DNA of 64,000 nt. Source: Monomorium pharaonis. Lineage: Eukaryota; Arthropoda; Insecta; Hymenoptera; Formicidae. Each line of letters begins with the position of its first letter. Position 1 is the stretch's first letter. A program made the translations under genes and the position numbers. The notes beneath the pieces were generated by a model. It did not search any database and was not told where the DNA came from. It worked only from the letters and a program-made list of their open reading frames with translations. Location: NCBI RefSeq assembly GCF_013373865.1, contig NC_050469.1:8427582-8491581 (forward strand), read 5' to 3'. Shown here one piece after another: positions 14,960-28,528 of this stretch.

Positions 14960-16234
14960 GTAATATGTGCCTTTTGAATGCGAATTTTTTTCCTAGGAAC
15001 TGTATTATAAAATTTCGATACAACACACGTGTGCATTGAAATATAATTGTATTTATATTTGTTTTCATAATTATGAAAATATAATTAGATTGAAATATTC
15101 GCGAGGGTGAGAGGAAGGAGAGGATTGCATAATACGTGTTGTAAGCAACGACATTCGATTCTGATATTGCTGTCTACCTCAGTAGTGTTTCTTATTTCAT
15201 CTCTTTTATTCGCTCTGATTTCATTCCGATTATCTTCGCCGATACGTTATTAAGTATACGAACCATAAGCGGCGCGCGAATCAATTTCAATGAATTTTTA
15301 TAAGGTCCGCGCGTTATCGCGCGGCGAAATGAATATTCCGCGAAGACACAAACGCGCTGGTATTAATAAAATAAAGGAAATCTATCCGGGGGATCATATA
15401 TTTTTCATTTTGCGATGCGAAAAAATTGACGTGGTAGGATGGAAATTGGCACGATCGATCCCGGCCGGCTATTTACGCCACGCGACGATTATCTTCCCCG
15501 ATAGCCGCGCATTGCGGAGACAAGTAGGCACACACCGGACGGACAGGCGGTTTTGAGTCATCGTCCCTCCCCTCCTGCCCGTCAATCCCTTCTCCCCTTG
15601 ATTCGCGCCGCTAATTGATTTAATTGATTTTGCACGCGCTACGTCATTATTGATGCGTGTAAACGTGAATGCGACCGTGGGTCCGCCTCGCGACACATTA
15701 AAATCAGCGATCCAATCGAGTTGCTGGGCAATAACGCACGATACCGAGAGACACGGCCGTGGCCGTTCATCCAGCACCAACGGCAACTGCCGCTTCGGAA
15801 CCGGCCTCGCGAATCAACGATGCACGAACGCTCGTTGAAACATATCCAAAAGCCCGACCGCGACACGTTCGGTCATTTGCCCACCTAATCAATTTTGCCT
15901 TCTCCTTTAATTTGCATTTTATTTCGTGACTTAGTTACTACAACATTTAGCTTATTTTTTTCATTTAATGGTTACACATTTCGGCAAAAATTAAAGAGAA
16001 ATCTTTGAGGAAAAGAAAAATGAAAAGTGGTTATCTCGCGAGAATAAGAGAAATTTCTGTGAAAAAAATATTAGCTCCGAAATTACGAAGATACTTATAT
16101 AATACATTTACAAACACATTGATTTGTTTTTTAAATACCTATTTTGCACACCTTAAAATTTATCTTGTGTTGAAAATAAAATTATATTTTGTAATAACAA
16201 ACTTGTTATACTAGACATAGCATGAATAGTTGTA
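14960..16234. other. Presumed intron with CpG-rich block
   Basis: GC-rich at 15.25-15.87 kb, where overlapping frames are open on both strands, then AT-rich to the transposon at 16235. No gene supported. Confidence 0.5.
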
Positions 16235-17019
16235 ATGTACCTGAAGCTAGCAGCCAAACGTCGAGCGGCCAAGACCGAACGTCGTATAGGCGTTTCAAGG
16301 AGGCATCATTCAATCAAACGTTAAAAATTCCCTGGTTATGAGATTTTTAACGAACTTTGAAAAATTTGCATTGAGTTTCGTCATTATGATACATAATCGA
16401 TCATTTGCGACAAGACTTGTAATTTACCAATTGTTATAAATTTTTTAAACTAATTTTTATCGTTTTCCGCGCCTCACGCCTAAACGCAAGGTACGATTTC
16501 CTCCAAATTTGGCTGGAAATATCTTTCCGTAACGTACAATCGACTGATCGATAATTCGCGGGAGGACGTGCATTTACCTAATTGTTATAAATATTTTAAA
16601 AATTAATTTTTATTGTTTGGAGCAGTGAAACCGCTACGTCCTCGTCGTTGGCTCTGGGTGCGGCAAAAAGCGGTAATGTACTTTACAAAAAAAATCGCTG
16701 CATTATTCTGGTAATCAACTATGTTTTGCAAAATTGCATTTTCACAAAAATTTTTTATATACGGTTAATTAAGTCGTTTTAGACTTCAAAAAATATTTTC
16801 GTAGAAATTTGAACACAGCGTTTCTTGTATTTATCTGACTAACGTAATTAACAATTTAAAAAACCACTAAACAATTAATAACGATCGCGAATGAAAATCT
16901 CATAACCAGGGAATTTTTAACGTTTGATTGAATGGTGTTCTTTGGAAACGTCTATATGACGTTCGGCTTCGGCTTTTCGGCGTTTGGCTGCTGCCTCTGG
17001 CTGCTAGCTTTAGCTACAT
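16235..17019. mobile_element. Non-autonomous DNA transposon, about 785 bp, with inverted ends of 105-130 bp
   Basis: The left end (16235-16346) and right end (16892-17019) are inverted copies. Both run from ATGTA(G)CTGAAGCTAGCAG through AACGTC(G/A)TATAG and CATTCAATCAAACGTTAAAA to CCCTGGTTATGAGATTTT. The right arm carries an extra stretch with CAGAGGCAG. The interior holds a direct repeat (about 16419-16470 and 16572-16620) sharing an ATTGTTATAAAT core, and no transposase frame. A related single end lies at 42157-42266, so this is a dispersed family. Superfamily not determined. Confidence 0.8.
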
Positions 17020-17244
17020 AGAGTTGTAACCCATAGTTGTAAAATAAAATAGTGCAAAATCAACTGCAAGAATGAGTTGAACATATAATATGAAATACTT
17101 TTTTGAAGTAATGCGGTTGAAGTGCGGGCGAAAGAAAACATCGCCACCGAATGCTTGACTACGATTCATCTCAAAATCAACTACATTTACAGCGTAAATG
17201 CTTAATCATAATTCAGTACCGCCTGTTTACCGGGCTGTCCATTT

Positions 17245-17274
17245 TCTCTCTCTCTCTCTCTCTTTCTCTCTCTC
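17245..17274 (+). repeat. (TC)n microsatellite
   Basis: Thirty bases of TC with one TTT interruption. Confidence 0.9.
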
Positions 17275-17405
17275 CGCCTACATCGTGTCTCTGCTGACAG
17301 CAGAGATGAAGCCCGTACATGACGAGGTCATAGTGAACATTAGGTCATGCCTCGCTTATATCGCCACATTTTCCGCCGAAATTACAGTGAATAGTGTATG
17401 TATGG

Positions 17406-17434
17406 AATTAATTAATTAATTAATTAATTAATTA
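17406..17434 (+). repeat. (ATTA)n microsatellite
   Basis: Seven ATTA units, each also a homeodomain core (TAAT on one strand or the other). Confidence 0.9.
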
Positions 17435-18137
17435 TTAAGCTTGTGAGTGAATGTATGCACATGTTTACAGAGTATTCTGTAGTTCGCTATTTTAATGTTT
17501 GTGACTTTGATGGATTTTGAATATTTTCTTAGCGAAAAATAATAGAACATTTTATAAATATATGTTTAAATAGATTATAGATAAAAGATTATTAGCTGGC
17601 AAGAGTTACATAAACAGATATCTGTGAAAATTAAGAAAATCAATATCAAATATATAAAGAAAATTGTTAAGATGTAACGGTATTAATGCACAAAAAGCTT
17701 TATTAATAGCGTCAAAAAATAATTAATGTTAGCGACAAATACGCACGCAGGTATATACCTCGGAGATTAAAGCTAATCGCAGAATAATCCGGTAATCCAA
17801 GTCGCTCCGTTAAACACTGGCATGATGAAAACAATAAATCCACGAGAAAGTTCCTCCGATCCCAATGAGCGAAGCAATCCAGTTTTCTTATTACGATGAA
17901 TTTCTGCGAGATGCTCAATTTCAAGTATAATACGCTGTATAATTTACAGCAATAAAAGAAAGAGCGCATTATATGGCAATATTATCGTCTTGACAACTAA
18001 TTTTAGCGAAAAAGTAATCATTTTTATTAATTATCATTAACATTTCATAATATAGAATATAACTTTAGAAATAAATTCAAGACAAGAATGATTTTAAAAA
18101 GTGGATACGCAATTGCAAGTTAATTCAGTTCAATAAT

Positions 18138-18340
18138 CAAGATATAGGCAACTTTATTAATATTATATAACATACACAGGCGAAAAATGCCAGATATTTG
18201 TAACTTTTATTAATAAATTTTACAATTTTATATTAGGAAAATAATATTTATAAAATTATAAAATAAAAAATTTATTAATAAAAGTTGTAAGTATTTTTTG
18301 CCTATTACAATAATAATGAAGTTATCTATCTATATCTTGA
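18138..18340. mobile_element. Long hairpin element, about 203 bp
   Basis: Imperfect inverted arms run from TCAAGATATAG at the left to CTATATCTTGA at the right, and meet at ACTTTTATTAATAAATTTT and its complement. Intermediate blocks (AACTTTATTA, GGCGAAAAATG) also pair with mismatches. AT-rich, no coding potential. Confidence 0.65.
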
Positions 18341-20020
18341 CAATGAATCGTATTATGACTTACGTAAACTTTTTGTATTATTTTTGTATTCTGAATTTAT
18401 TTTTCAAGTTATGTTTACATAAGACGCCCTATATAAATTATATGAATATATGTACATAATCTTGCACGGCCACAAAATTAAAAAAAAAAAGTGCAGCCGC
18501 CATTTACTCCGGCGCATCTATCTTATGCATGTTAATTTTACGCGGCGCATAACACCATTTGCGAAACGCGACGCGCAACTACGCGTCGCCATGAGAACAC
18601 CGAAATGGCTAACAAGACCGAAATCAAGAAGCGGCAGCTCAGCCCGCCGCGTTGAAAAACGGTAATTAATTTCTTGCGATCTCTGTCGCGCGACGCGAGA
18701 AGTTTCCACCGAATCCGCAAGTCCGTTTTTATGAGGTGCACACCGGCGCGGAAACAATTAAAGGCGGTAGGATTCAGCTCCCGAGGGGGGAGGGGGAGGA
18801 ATTAAAGGACGAGATTCGAGTCTGCTGAGATTTCTGTCCTTCCTGAGAGAGTGTGAGGGAGACCCTTCCGCCGCGTCGATTATCCACGGAACGATCTGAG
18901 CACCGGCGCAAAAAATTCCGTATCGATTGCATCGGCACGAAATGTCCGAGAGAAATAACGCAGTTTGTCCGAACAATTAAATACCAAGCCAGTTATAGAG
19001 AGAAAAAGAAACTGAAGCAAGGAAGAAGATGATTGTTTCTTCGCGTATATACTTCGTCTCGGTCAGTGATAATTTCTAAGAAAAACATCATAGAAGCCGT
19101 CAAGAGAAATCGCCAAGTTTCGGCTACGAAACTATTGACGTCAAAAGGGAATCATGCGGAACGGGAGCCCCCGGTGTCGTCCTCCGTCGTATCGATCATG
19201 TTTTTGTCGTCCCGGAGACGTCAGAGCGTCTTAACGTTCTCAAAACACGTCCGACTTGCTTGGCAAAGATCTAAGCCGTACCCCATGAGATTTCGTATTA
19301 GCTGCGCAATGCGAATGCCCGGCACGAACCCAGGCAAGCTCTACGTAGGATTTAGCTTCTCTCGCTTCTCCGCGGTGCCGCCCGGGTTCCAATGCTTGCC
19401 GAGCACTCGGATGATGTCCTCGAGCGGATGCAAGTCCTGCGGGAGAGCCAGCTGGTTCTTGTATCCGGAACGCGGACTCGTTCGTGTAGCTGCAGCCAGC
19501 GGCGGAGTAGTCTGCAAGTTTTCATTGGTGAATCAAGTTTGCGCGTTATCGATCATCAGGACGACCCCAGAGGTCGGGGACAAAGCGACCACCACCTGGT
19601 CGATCGTTTTCTCAGGAGGAGAGATTACTCGCGACCGGATCGACCCCGAAGAGTTCGCGCGAGCCCGCTCGGTGCATCTACGAAATTTTCCAAGAAGATC
19701 CTCTCTTGCGCTAGACATAGTACATAAAGATATGAAGATTAAACAATTTCTTTAAACTCCAAAAAATGATTAATATAAATCGATTTTTCAGTAAAAGTCG
19801 ATTTTTTTTATCAAAAAAATAGTTTCAAATTTATAAAAATTGCAAAATTCCTTGTAAAGGAAAATCTATTCTAATTTGTTTAGGAATAAGATCCGTGAAC
19901 ACAAAAGAAAAGTCAAAAGTTACGGATATTACAATTTGGATATTATTTTGTAGACTTTGCTTTAATATTTAAATTCTGATGAGCTGAGTTTAAAATAATA
20001 ATTTTCATTACTTTTTTTTT
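18341..20020. other. Presumed intron; GC-rich block with an unassigned open frame
   Basis: Contains the longest frame in the window (19033-19755, plus, 240 codons). The exactly opposed minus frame also reads like protein but has stops at 19533, 19341 and 19221. I recognise neither product and do not call a gene. A TGACGTCA lies at 19136-19143. Confidence 0.45.
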
Positions 20021-20220
20021 ACACAGAAAAAAAATGCAATATTGTCAATAACATATGTGATTGCGGGCTGCCAACATAAAAGACTCAATACAATAATATT
20101 TGCTATTAATGCAAGTACAACATTGATACTGCAATAGCATATATTATTGTATTGAGTATATCTGTAATTGGCAGCCCGCAATAACATATCTTATTGAATA
20201 TATTACATTTTTTTTAGTGT
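20021..20220. mobile_element. MITE, 200 bp, almost entirely inverted repeat
   Basis: Starts ACACAGAAAAAAAATGCAAT and ends ATTACATTTTTTTTAGTGT. Inner blocks ATTGCGGGCTGCCAA and CTCAATACAATAATAT are mirrored by their complements, so almost the whole element folds back about its centre near 20120. No target-site duplication is obvious. Confidence 0.75.
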
Positions 20221-23200
20221 ATATTAAAGTAAACTGCCACTTCGTGCCATGAAAAACCGGTTAGACCAACGGGACTGAACTTCATCAAAACTGTCGATTA
20301 GCAGAGCGCATTTCGATCGACTCGCTACGGACCCGAGTTAAACCAATAACAATCGGCGTTGTTTTAAATTGCCCCGTGGGGCCGGTCGGCAATAGGCAGA
20401 CGGACATCGCGGACGGAACGTATCGTCGTGTGTATCCATCTGGATCAACCCCAGGACCCATCTGGGATAGATGGTCTAGCTCCGGCTGCGTCAGCTCCGG
20501 TAACGTTGTTACCGCTATCGTCGTAATCATATTTCGCCGTGCAAGACCACCCCACCAAACGAGATTACGCCACTGACGATAGGATAGGAGAAAAAGAAAG
20601 AGAGAGAGAGAGAGAGAGAAAGAGAAACTGAGCGGAAAGGAAACTATTAAAATAAAAAGAGAAAGGGGAAGTGCGCAAAGAGCGAAGAGGGAAAAGAGTG
20701 AAAGAGAACGGAGCCGCGGCAGGGGAGGAGGGGGGCAGCTTACCTTTGGCTCTCATTTACATCGACATTATGCATTCAGACCTCATGTGCCTTAACCCGG
20801 CCATACGGGCTTGATTCAATCTCGCGGAACGAGCTGCGAGGTACCGCACGGGGAGATATACCGCGACGGTGCGCACCACTTCGTGGTCGAGAAACCGACA
20901 AAGAGGCGCGCTGCGTGATGCATCCGTGTGACATGCGCGTCCGCGTTACGACGAGGTGAAATTGGATATTTTCGAGGTGTTTCGCGATATCGGGCGCGAA
21001 CGCCGAACGTATCGTCGTCGTTTATCTACGTTTGCAGGCAATCGTTCCGCGTTCATAGTCAATCGTTCGTCGCGTTCTTTCCGCCGAGAAAGAACGTCGC
21101 CATTCCACCGGTACAGGAAGTAAAGCGCGATCCTGACGTTTCCGTAAGGATTGCGTGATAGGAATAGCAATAGAATTGATTTAAGCGATCGCGATGCTAT
21201 CGACGAAGGTAAAAAATCTTGCAGAAGTTGCGATGCTATAAATACGATATAATTTCTTTCTTACGTCCAAGATGTATTAAATGATATGATTAAAGAATTG
21301 CTGAGAAATAGAAAAAAGTAAGATGTTAACTATATATTTTTAATTTTACGTAGGAAATTTGAGTTTTTTTTTTTTGCATAGTCCAAATTTTTTACTGTTC
21401 TAGGCTTTCAAAAAAATCTAAAAAAAAATTAGAATTACTTTTCAACATCTCTGCTACATTGTCAAATAGTTGTTTAATTAAAACTTTTATTTAACAAAAA
21501 TTGAAATTTGAGCAGAGTGAAATTTGAGAGTGTAATTGCGCTTGTACCAAAAAAAACTTGGGACTGCGTGTGTGAAGTTAGCCTCCCATATTAAAATTCG
21601 TCTATCGATTTGTATCTTTTTTTCGAAAAGAATGATAAATCTCTCGATTTAACGAAAGTGCGGTGGAACGTGCGAAAGATAATTCGATTACCGTGAGAGA
21701 TCCGTTCGCTCGTGGCCGCCACTTTGTTGTTTACTTTGAGACCTCCCCTTTCATGCCTGCTTAAAATGCATTGGCTCGTGCGTGGCGCATCTATCGGGCC
21801 AGCAACATTTGCTTTTGCATAATTTTGCGACCGAAAATTGATAATGTCATTTCTCGCGGTGCGCGACGGTAATCGTTATTTCGTTCTATCAGACACGTCG
21901 ACATTAATTAGAATTGCACGCGCGAATTATCAACGATTGCACGCCGCGCTAAACGTCATTTCGCAGAACACTTGCCGATCGACACGAGCACGAAACGGAT
22001 GTTGCCGCATAGAAATAACGGAAATAACTAAACGTATGAGAACAGATAAACTGTATTTATCAGGATTTTATTAATTAAAAAATGTAAGGTATTTTTTATT
22101 AATAATAATTTATAAAAATGTATATTACATTAAAATGACTAGTAGAAGACTAGTAGAAGAAAGTAATAAAATCTATTAGAAAGTATGTTTTAAAAGATCA
22201 TGTACTTTGTGCATATACTATATTGTACAATCTAATTCATTTATTTGACATATAGATTATTTGGTACGATTTGTCAATATCATTAAATGTACAAAGAGAT
22301 TGAACAAATGTATTTCATAATTTTAATTAAATTTGTATGATAGTCTAAAATGTCAAGTATCTTTTTTTAAAAACTTTATTTTTATTTTAATGAAACAAAA
22401 TTGAAAAACAATAGAATCTAAAAAGAGTTACAACTAATTCCCTTGCAATAACAATATAAAAAATTAAAAACGGTATGCAAATATTTTAATGACTTTTTTA
22501 AAATAGCATCAAATCGTTTTATTAGTAAATGCGTGCTCCAATTACACGAATATAAAATAGAAATAAAAAATAAAATTTTGATTTGTTTAACGCACATAAA
22601 AGAGAATTGTGTCCATTTTTATAAATTGTATATTTTTAATGTTTTCTTCCTCCTCTGTTCTATTCAGCAGGTGTAAGCGTTAAGACATTTAAGATGCTTG
22701 TAATAAACGATGTCTTTTTTTACGATATCGCAAACTTTCGTGGAAATTGCGATTTTCATAAAAAAAAAAAGGAAAGAAGAAACGTTGAGAGATGACATAT
22801 CCGGACCGAAGCGTGGTAAAATACGGGACGAAGAAGTTGCAGTGGGCGTATAAACCGGATGTCTCGGGCTTCCACGGGCAGCGTAATATCGTAAAGCCGA
22901 TTTCGCTGGCCGGATAGGAAAAGGGCGGCGGTAGCAACAGCGGCGGTGGCGGCAGAACGGTAAAGCCCTTCCACATGCGCGTGTTTGCTCATGCGGATGT
23001 GTAAGTGGAATAAATTTTGCGGCAACAATTCGAAGACGATTCCGCTCCAATCGGCGGATACGCGCGCGAGAAGATCCTTCGCCGGTTGCGCGGCGGACCC
23101 CGGGACCCAAACGACGATACCCCGCTTTATCGGGATCTCGGCTAGCTGATGGATTCGGCCCCATTCTGCTGTCACGTTTCTACCTCAAATCTATTCCGTT

Positions 23201-26200
23201 TTATTGCTCTTCTGATACATAAATTTTTATTCAATTTGATTTGCCGCCATTGCTATGGTAATAGGACGGAAAGGGGTGTGCGCATACAACTTCGCTTTCC
23301 CTCGAAAGTCTCTCTCTTTCTCTTCCCTATCTCTTCTTGCCTTATATTCTTCTCTTTCCTCGTCGCTTTCTCGACCTAGTTCCATCTTCTGCTTTTCCAT
23401 GATCGGCGATTACTCGAAAAAGGACATTTTGCGGCTTTCGTTCATTCTAAATGCACCATTACAGCTCAGTCGACATCCCTTCTAAAAGACGATGTTATGT
23501 TATGTGCATTAAGATTTACGAAGCGATATTTTCTCGAATAGGGTTTTTTAAAAATTTTCTCTCTGTTATTTGCAATATGTATGGAAAAGTATTTTAATTT
23601 GAAAAAAAAAACTATTTGTTAACCATGTTGATTATTGCCGTGTCGATTTTTCTTGGATTAATAGAAGAATTATTTTTATATTACTAGAAGAAATGTACAA
23701 AAAGATTGTTTTATAAGATGATGATTTGGAAAACTATCTTTTATTAGATGTTCACGTACAATTTTATTTTCTTGTAATCTTACTCTATTAAAACTACGCA
23801 AACTTCTTGAACGAGTTTCCAACGATCACTCCTGCGATAATGATTACGTCATAAAGATGCACTGCTTTATTGATGCATAAATCCGATTTCTCGTTTGAGT
23901 AGACAAGTGAGAAAAAAATTTCTTTTATTAAACAAACTTTTCCTTTTACGCGATACAATTGAAATATTACAGCATTTTATTGATTTACACTGAAAAAGTG
24001 ACCGTCAACAGATATTTATGGAATTTATTAATAAGATAAAGCTTTTTTTAAATATAATTAATATTTTACTGACGGCTCTAATAACATTCTCTTTTAAAGA
24101 GATATATAAGAAGGAAATAATTTATCTCTTAAAAAACATCTTCATGTTTACATTCTTTATAGGTTTTTAAATGAACTTTTCCGTGCTATTTTTTGTCAAT
24201 ACGCCATTACATAACTTTGTAATTGTTCTATTAATGATTACTGCTAATTGAGAGCTTACTCTAAGACGAGAACCATCGGAAAACGAGAAAGAAACGTTGC
24301 TCGTACATCTTAAAAAACGGGATGCGTTTTCCCAGCCGATCGGGGCGTAAAAGGTCGAGGAATCTCGCGGAAGATCGAGTTTGGATCGGTGCCCACGAAA
24401 AATCCACCGCGATCGTCGTCGCCAGGAAATTCCGGGGATCCTTCGATTTCCACCGGCACGGAGCCGCGGTGTCGGGGTGTCGGGGTGTTTATCGGGTCGC
24501 CGCTGCCGTCGGATTTTTGGTATGCGGTTCACGGAAAACGACCCATCCCTGCTCAGCCCGGGCACCTATCGCCCCGCGGCCCTGACGCGCAGCACGTGAC
24601 CCGTGCAGCCCCCGGAAGGGCCGTAGACAGGATGGCGAGGAAAGCGCGGGGGAGGCTGCACGGAGTGGCACGTGACACACATATTGCCTACCTTTCGGGA
24701 ATCTCCGAGCGAAAAGGCTTTGCCTCCGTACCGCGAGAGACGTAGTGCGATAGAAAAACTAATCTTCCAGATTAAATCTCTAATTCGCGCCCGCGGTTTT
24801 CTCGCGAAGATCAGAACGGCCGATAGCGGACACGATGGAGCGACGCTCGAGGCGTTTGTGTGAAGGGGCCATCTTTTATCTCGCGATCACACCGTGAATC
24901 AGTCAGCTTATTTTCACCGCGAGGAAAGGAGAGAAAGGAGATAGAATAAAATTGGAATAAGTCTATTAAAAGAATTCGAAACTTTTTTAAAAGATTAAAA
25001 TAAGATTTCCAAATTGCCATATATATAACAAAAGAACGAAATACAAAAAAGATACATACACAGAATTGCTCAATAATTTTCAGTTTATTAATATTACAAG
25101 CAACTTCTTAATGCGAAATCGGTGTTTTTTTTATTAAAATTTTATCCTCAATAACTTTTTAATTATAAATTACTGCAAATAAAATTTTCCGAGGATTATT
25201 TAGTTCTTCTAAAATATAACTAAATAACAAGATAACACAAGTATTAATAAAGAAACAGAAAATTAACGATTAAATGGATTTTAAATCGTTTAAAGGCACT
25301 ATTGATCTGAATCGGTGAAACGACGAGTTCGCGATACGAACGTCGATGATTCGGAGCGACAGCTGTGAGACGATAATTCGTCGGAGACGAGAAATATCGG
25401 ATGGTAAGAGCGTAATTGAGTTTGTTCGTTCCACGACTCTACTTTTTCTGCGGTGCGTCGACGGAAACTTGTTTTCCGATTAATCAATGTGTCACGGTGT
25501 ATCTTTCCGCGGTTGCCTTACGTCCTCGCGCCTTCGAGTTACGCGGCCGCCGCCACCAACTTTATTCCATTAATATCGGCCGCGGCAGTTGACGCGCGGC
25601 TTTTTAGCGCGCCCGAAACTTCGTGCGAAATAATTATTCTCGCGTTGCTTTAACGCGCTGCAAAACACCGCGACTCGGTGTGCTCCGATAAAAACTAGCT
25701 AAAAAGCTATAACCCGATAACAATATTCTTCCCTCTGCTTTTTCCATCACGAGCGTCATCTCTTTAAACTAGTGGGGATTTCTAATAAAGAATCCAAAAC
25801 GTCACGAGAGTATGGACAATTGATAGCACAAAGAAATAATTCGTGACGATTTACCGGGTTTACATTTAAGCGTCTTCGGAGAAAGACACACGTGATAATC
25901 GCAGTTCGAACGTGATGTGTAACGTTTGAGAGGATTGCATGGGCGGGCGCCAAACGCGCCTTAACACCCGGCAACGTGCCTTACGTTTCTGAAATCCATT
26001 CGTCGTGCTGCTCAAGTTAGGGGCCGCTCGCGCGAAATTTCATGAATTTATTTATATTTTATTACGCGCTCTTAATGCAAATCACTATCTGTCTACTCTG
26101 GTTGTGCAACACGCCGCAACTCTCCTCGTAACTCCTGTCATCAATCAATGTAACCGATTACGTGACTCGCGATCTAACATTTTAATTTCGCGATAACGGT

Positions 26201-26330
26201 GATGACAGAGAAAGCATACACATCTCGGATCCATTGGGCCTTTGAATTCAACGGATAGCCAGTTTCCCCCTTATGTGTGTGCGTGGTCTTTTAGTTGCAG
26301 GTAATTTGCGGTAGAGGTAATGGACAAGTT
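20221..26330. other. Presumed intron with several CpG-rich islands
   Basis: GC-rich at 20.2-21.2, 21.6-22.05, 22.75-23.3, 24.3-24.9 and 25.3-26.2 kb, AT-rich between. Multiple overlapping frames such as the minus-strand 166- and 139-codon frames at 22.66-23.18 kb match no family I know. A short tandem CTAGTAGAAGA duplication is at 22140. Confidence 0.5.
20590..20626 (+). repeat. (GA)n microsatellite
   Basis: Purine-only run, mostly GA, with AAAG interruptions; it continues as a looser purine-rich stretch to about 20,735. Confidence 0.85.
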
Positions 26331-28507
26331 CATTTGAACCGAGCATTATAATTTGTAATACAATCAATAAAGAGTGCAAGACATTGTTTAAAATTATTGC
26401 AAGATTATCTCTTAGTAGTAATGCTGTCCTATATTCTTATTAAAATCGTATATCAAAGAGATAAGAATAAAAATTCCCAGTAAAGATAGAAGATACGAGA
26501 TAAGATCCGTTATTAAAGTACGGAATATAAAGTGAATCATGCAGATTGCAGACCTGGCGGCCCTTGGCGCTCTGCAGCATGCATTTGATGTCGCAACCGT
26601 GAAAACAGTTCAGAGAAATAACGACTCCGCGAAAAATAACTTGGCCAAAATGAAATCATCGAGGAAAACAGGATGATTACGTCGGTTTCCAACATGGGAA
26701 CGACGAGGCCGGAAGCGTATTATTGAGCGGGTTTACATATTAAATATTGAGAGCCAGAGATTTGACGGACCATAATTTAATCCTCCTCATAATGTCATAC
26801 TCTATTAACGGCGCACGAGAGTCGATGTATAAACCGGGACGAATTTTCCGCGCGCCATTTACATGAGAATATGTTAATATACTTCTTTGATTTTCTCTCT
26901 TTTTCTCTCCTTCTTTCTCTCTTTCAATTTATGATTAAAATATCGAAGTGTCTTATCTTTTTGACGGAAATTTTTTCGAGTAATCGGGCTTTGAGTTTAG
27001 TCCTTAATATATACGTAATCTTTCGCACAAGTATAATTTTATTTTTGCAAAAACTTAATTATTTCCTTGCGAAAACATTTGAACATAATTTATACCTCGG
27101 TTAGCAAAAGAAATTTCTTTTTTCGCCTCACTCTTATTTGAATTTTAAAAAGATTTAAGTCATACGTAGCGGAAAAAGCTTGCGCATGTAAGTTGCTCGT
27201 TAAGTTCTTCGTAAAAAAAAAAAAATTGTTGAAAAATGTCTTCTTGGAAAAGCGGAGACGGACGCTGTTAGATCTTCGAAACGTTGCTGTAGAAATTTCT
27301 GTGCTTCGAATTAAATCCTCGACTGAAAATTAAAGCTTTTACCGGGTTCGGCAGAGGTTGCGCTTTAATATCGCGAAACATCGCGCGAAATAGCTAGTTT
27401 ACGTCGGTCCGTTAAAGGGACTAATTGCGCGCGCGAATGTACAAAAGTTTCTTAATTTAAGCGGGACCACTGCTGCGGCAAGTCATTATCGCGATATTAG
27501 TAAAAAATTCGAGGGCTCTAACTTGCGTTACGTGCAAAGCACTGGCGGATGAGTATTATACTGTTATATCGGATTTAATACGGGACGCTTGTTGTCAGCG
27601 CTGAGTATTTCGAGAGGTTTTCTAAACTGCATTTTGTATCGTATTAAGCCCAGAGGAGCGACTACTGTAAGCGATATCTCGTAAAGTTTGTATCGAAATT
27701 CAGTAACGTGTTCTATAGTAAATTCGTCGTACGGATATCAGCATCGAATAAATTATTGAAATCACATATTATTGGATAATATAAGACCCGCAGATAAACC
27801 CTTACATTCTTTAATCAAAATTTAATTAATTAATTATAGCCTCCAGGAAGAATAACGTACTAGTTAATTGTCGTTGAAGAAAAATCGCTGTAAATTAGAG
27901 TGAAACAAAATGCGTTCGAAGGCGGGAGGAAGATTAAACTGTCGTTGCAAAAATTTACCTGACAAATTCACCCCGTCACTTTTCGTGAAAAGAATGGACA
28001 AAAGAGAGAAACGATTCGCGCCACTATTTGTTATCGGATGCATCGATTATGAAGGCCGGGCATGATGAAATATAGGTCGCAGCCGAAGACTGCGAGCGAG
28101 GGTGGGAATATAAGATTCATACGGGCCACCGTCATTGATCTTTGTGCGTCGTTATAATTCATCGAGAGCCGTTCGGAGCACTCGCGTGAGATATTACCGC
28201 GGATAAAAACTGCGGGAAGAAAAAGCAGTAATAACAACGGGGATAGAAAATGTTTATTGCCGTCCTAGAATAAGTCCTGCGAGGACAGGAGAAAATACGC
28301 AATCAAAAATTTAATAACATATCTTACAAGAAAATATAACAACAGTAATACATAGCCATAAATTTTTGCTTCACCCAGATAGGTAGGTAATTTAAAGTAC
28401 AATAAATAGAAGTGAAGGTAGTAATACATTTTGTAACAACTTTATATGTATATGTATGTGAGTTATTAATCAATACTTTAAAGTGAAAATTAACATTCAT
28501 TTATTAA

Positions 28508-28528
28508 TGTGTGTGTGTGTGTGTGTGT
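28508..28528 (+). repeat. (TG)n microsatellite
   Basis: 21 bases of TG. Confidence 0.9.

Larger units (their letters stand above)
17020..18137. other. Presumed intron, AT-rich
   Basis: Only microsatellites, (TC)n and (ATTA)n, stand out. Confidence 0.5.

Noticed and set aside
26530..26600. Short hairpin around CATGCAGATTGCAG / CTCTGCAGCATG as a miRNA gene
   Set aside because: Pairing is patchy and no known arthropod miRNA seed was recognised.
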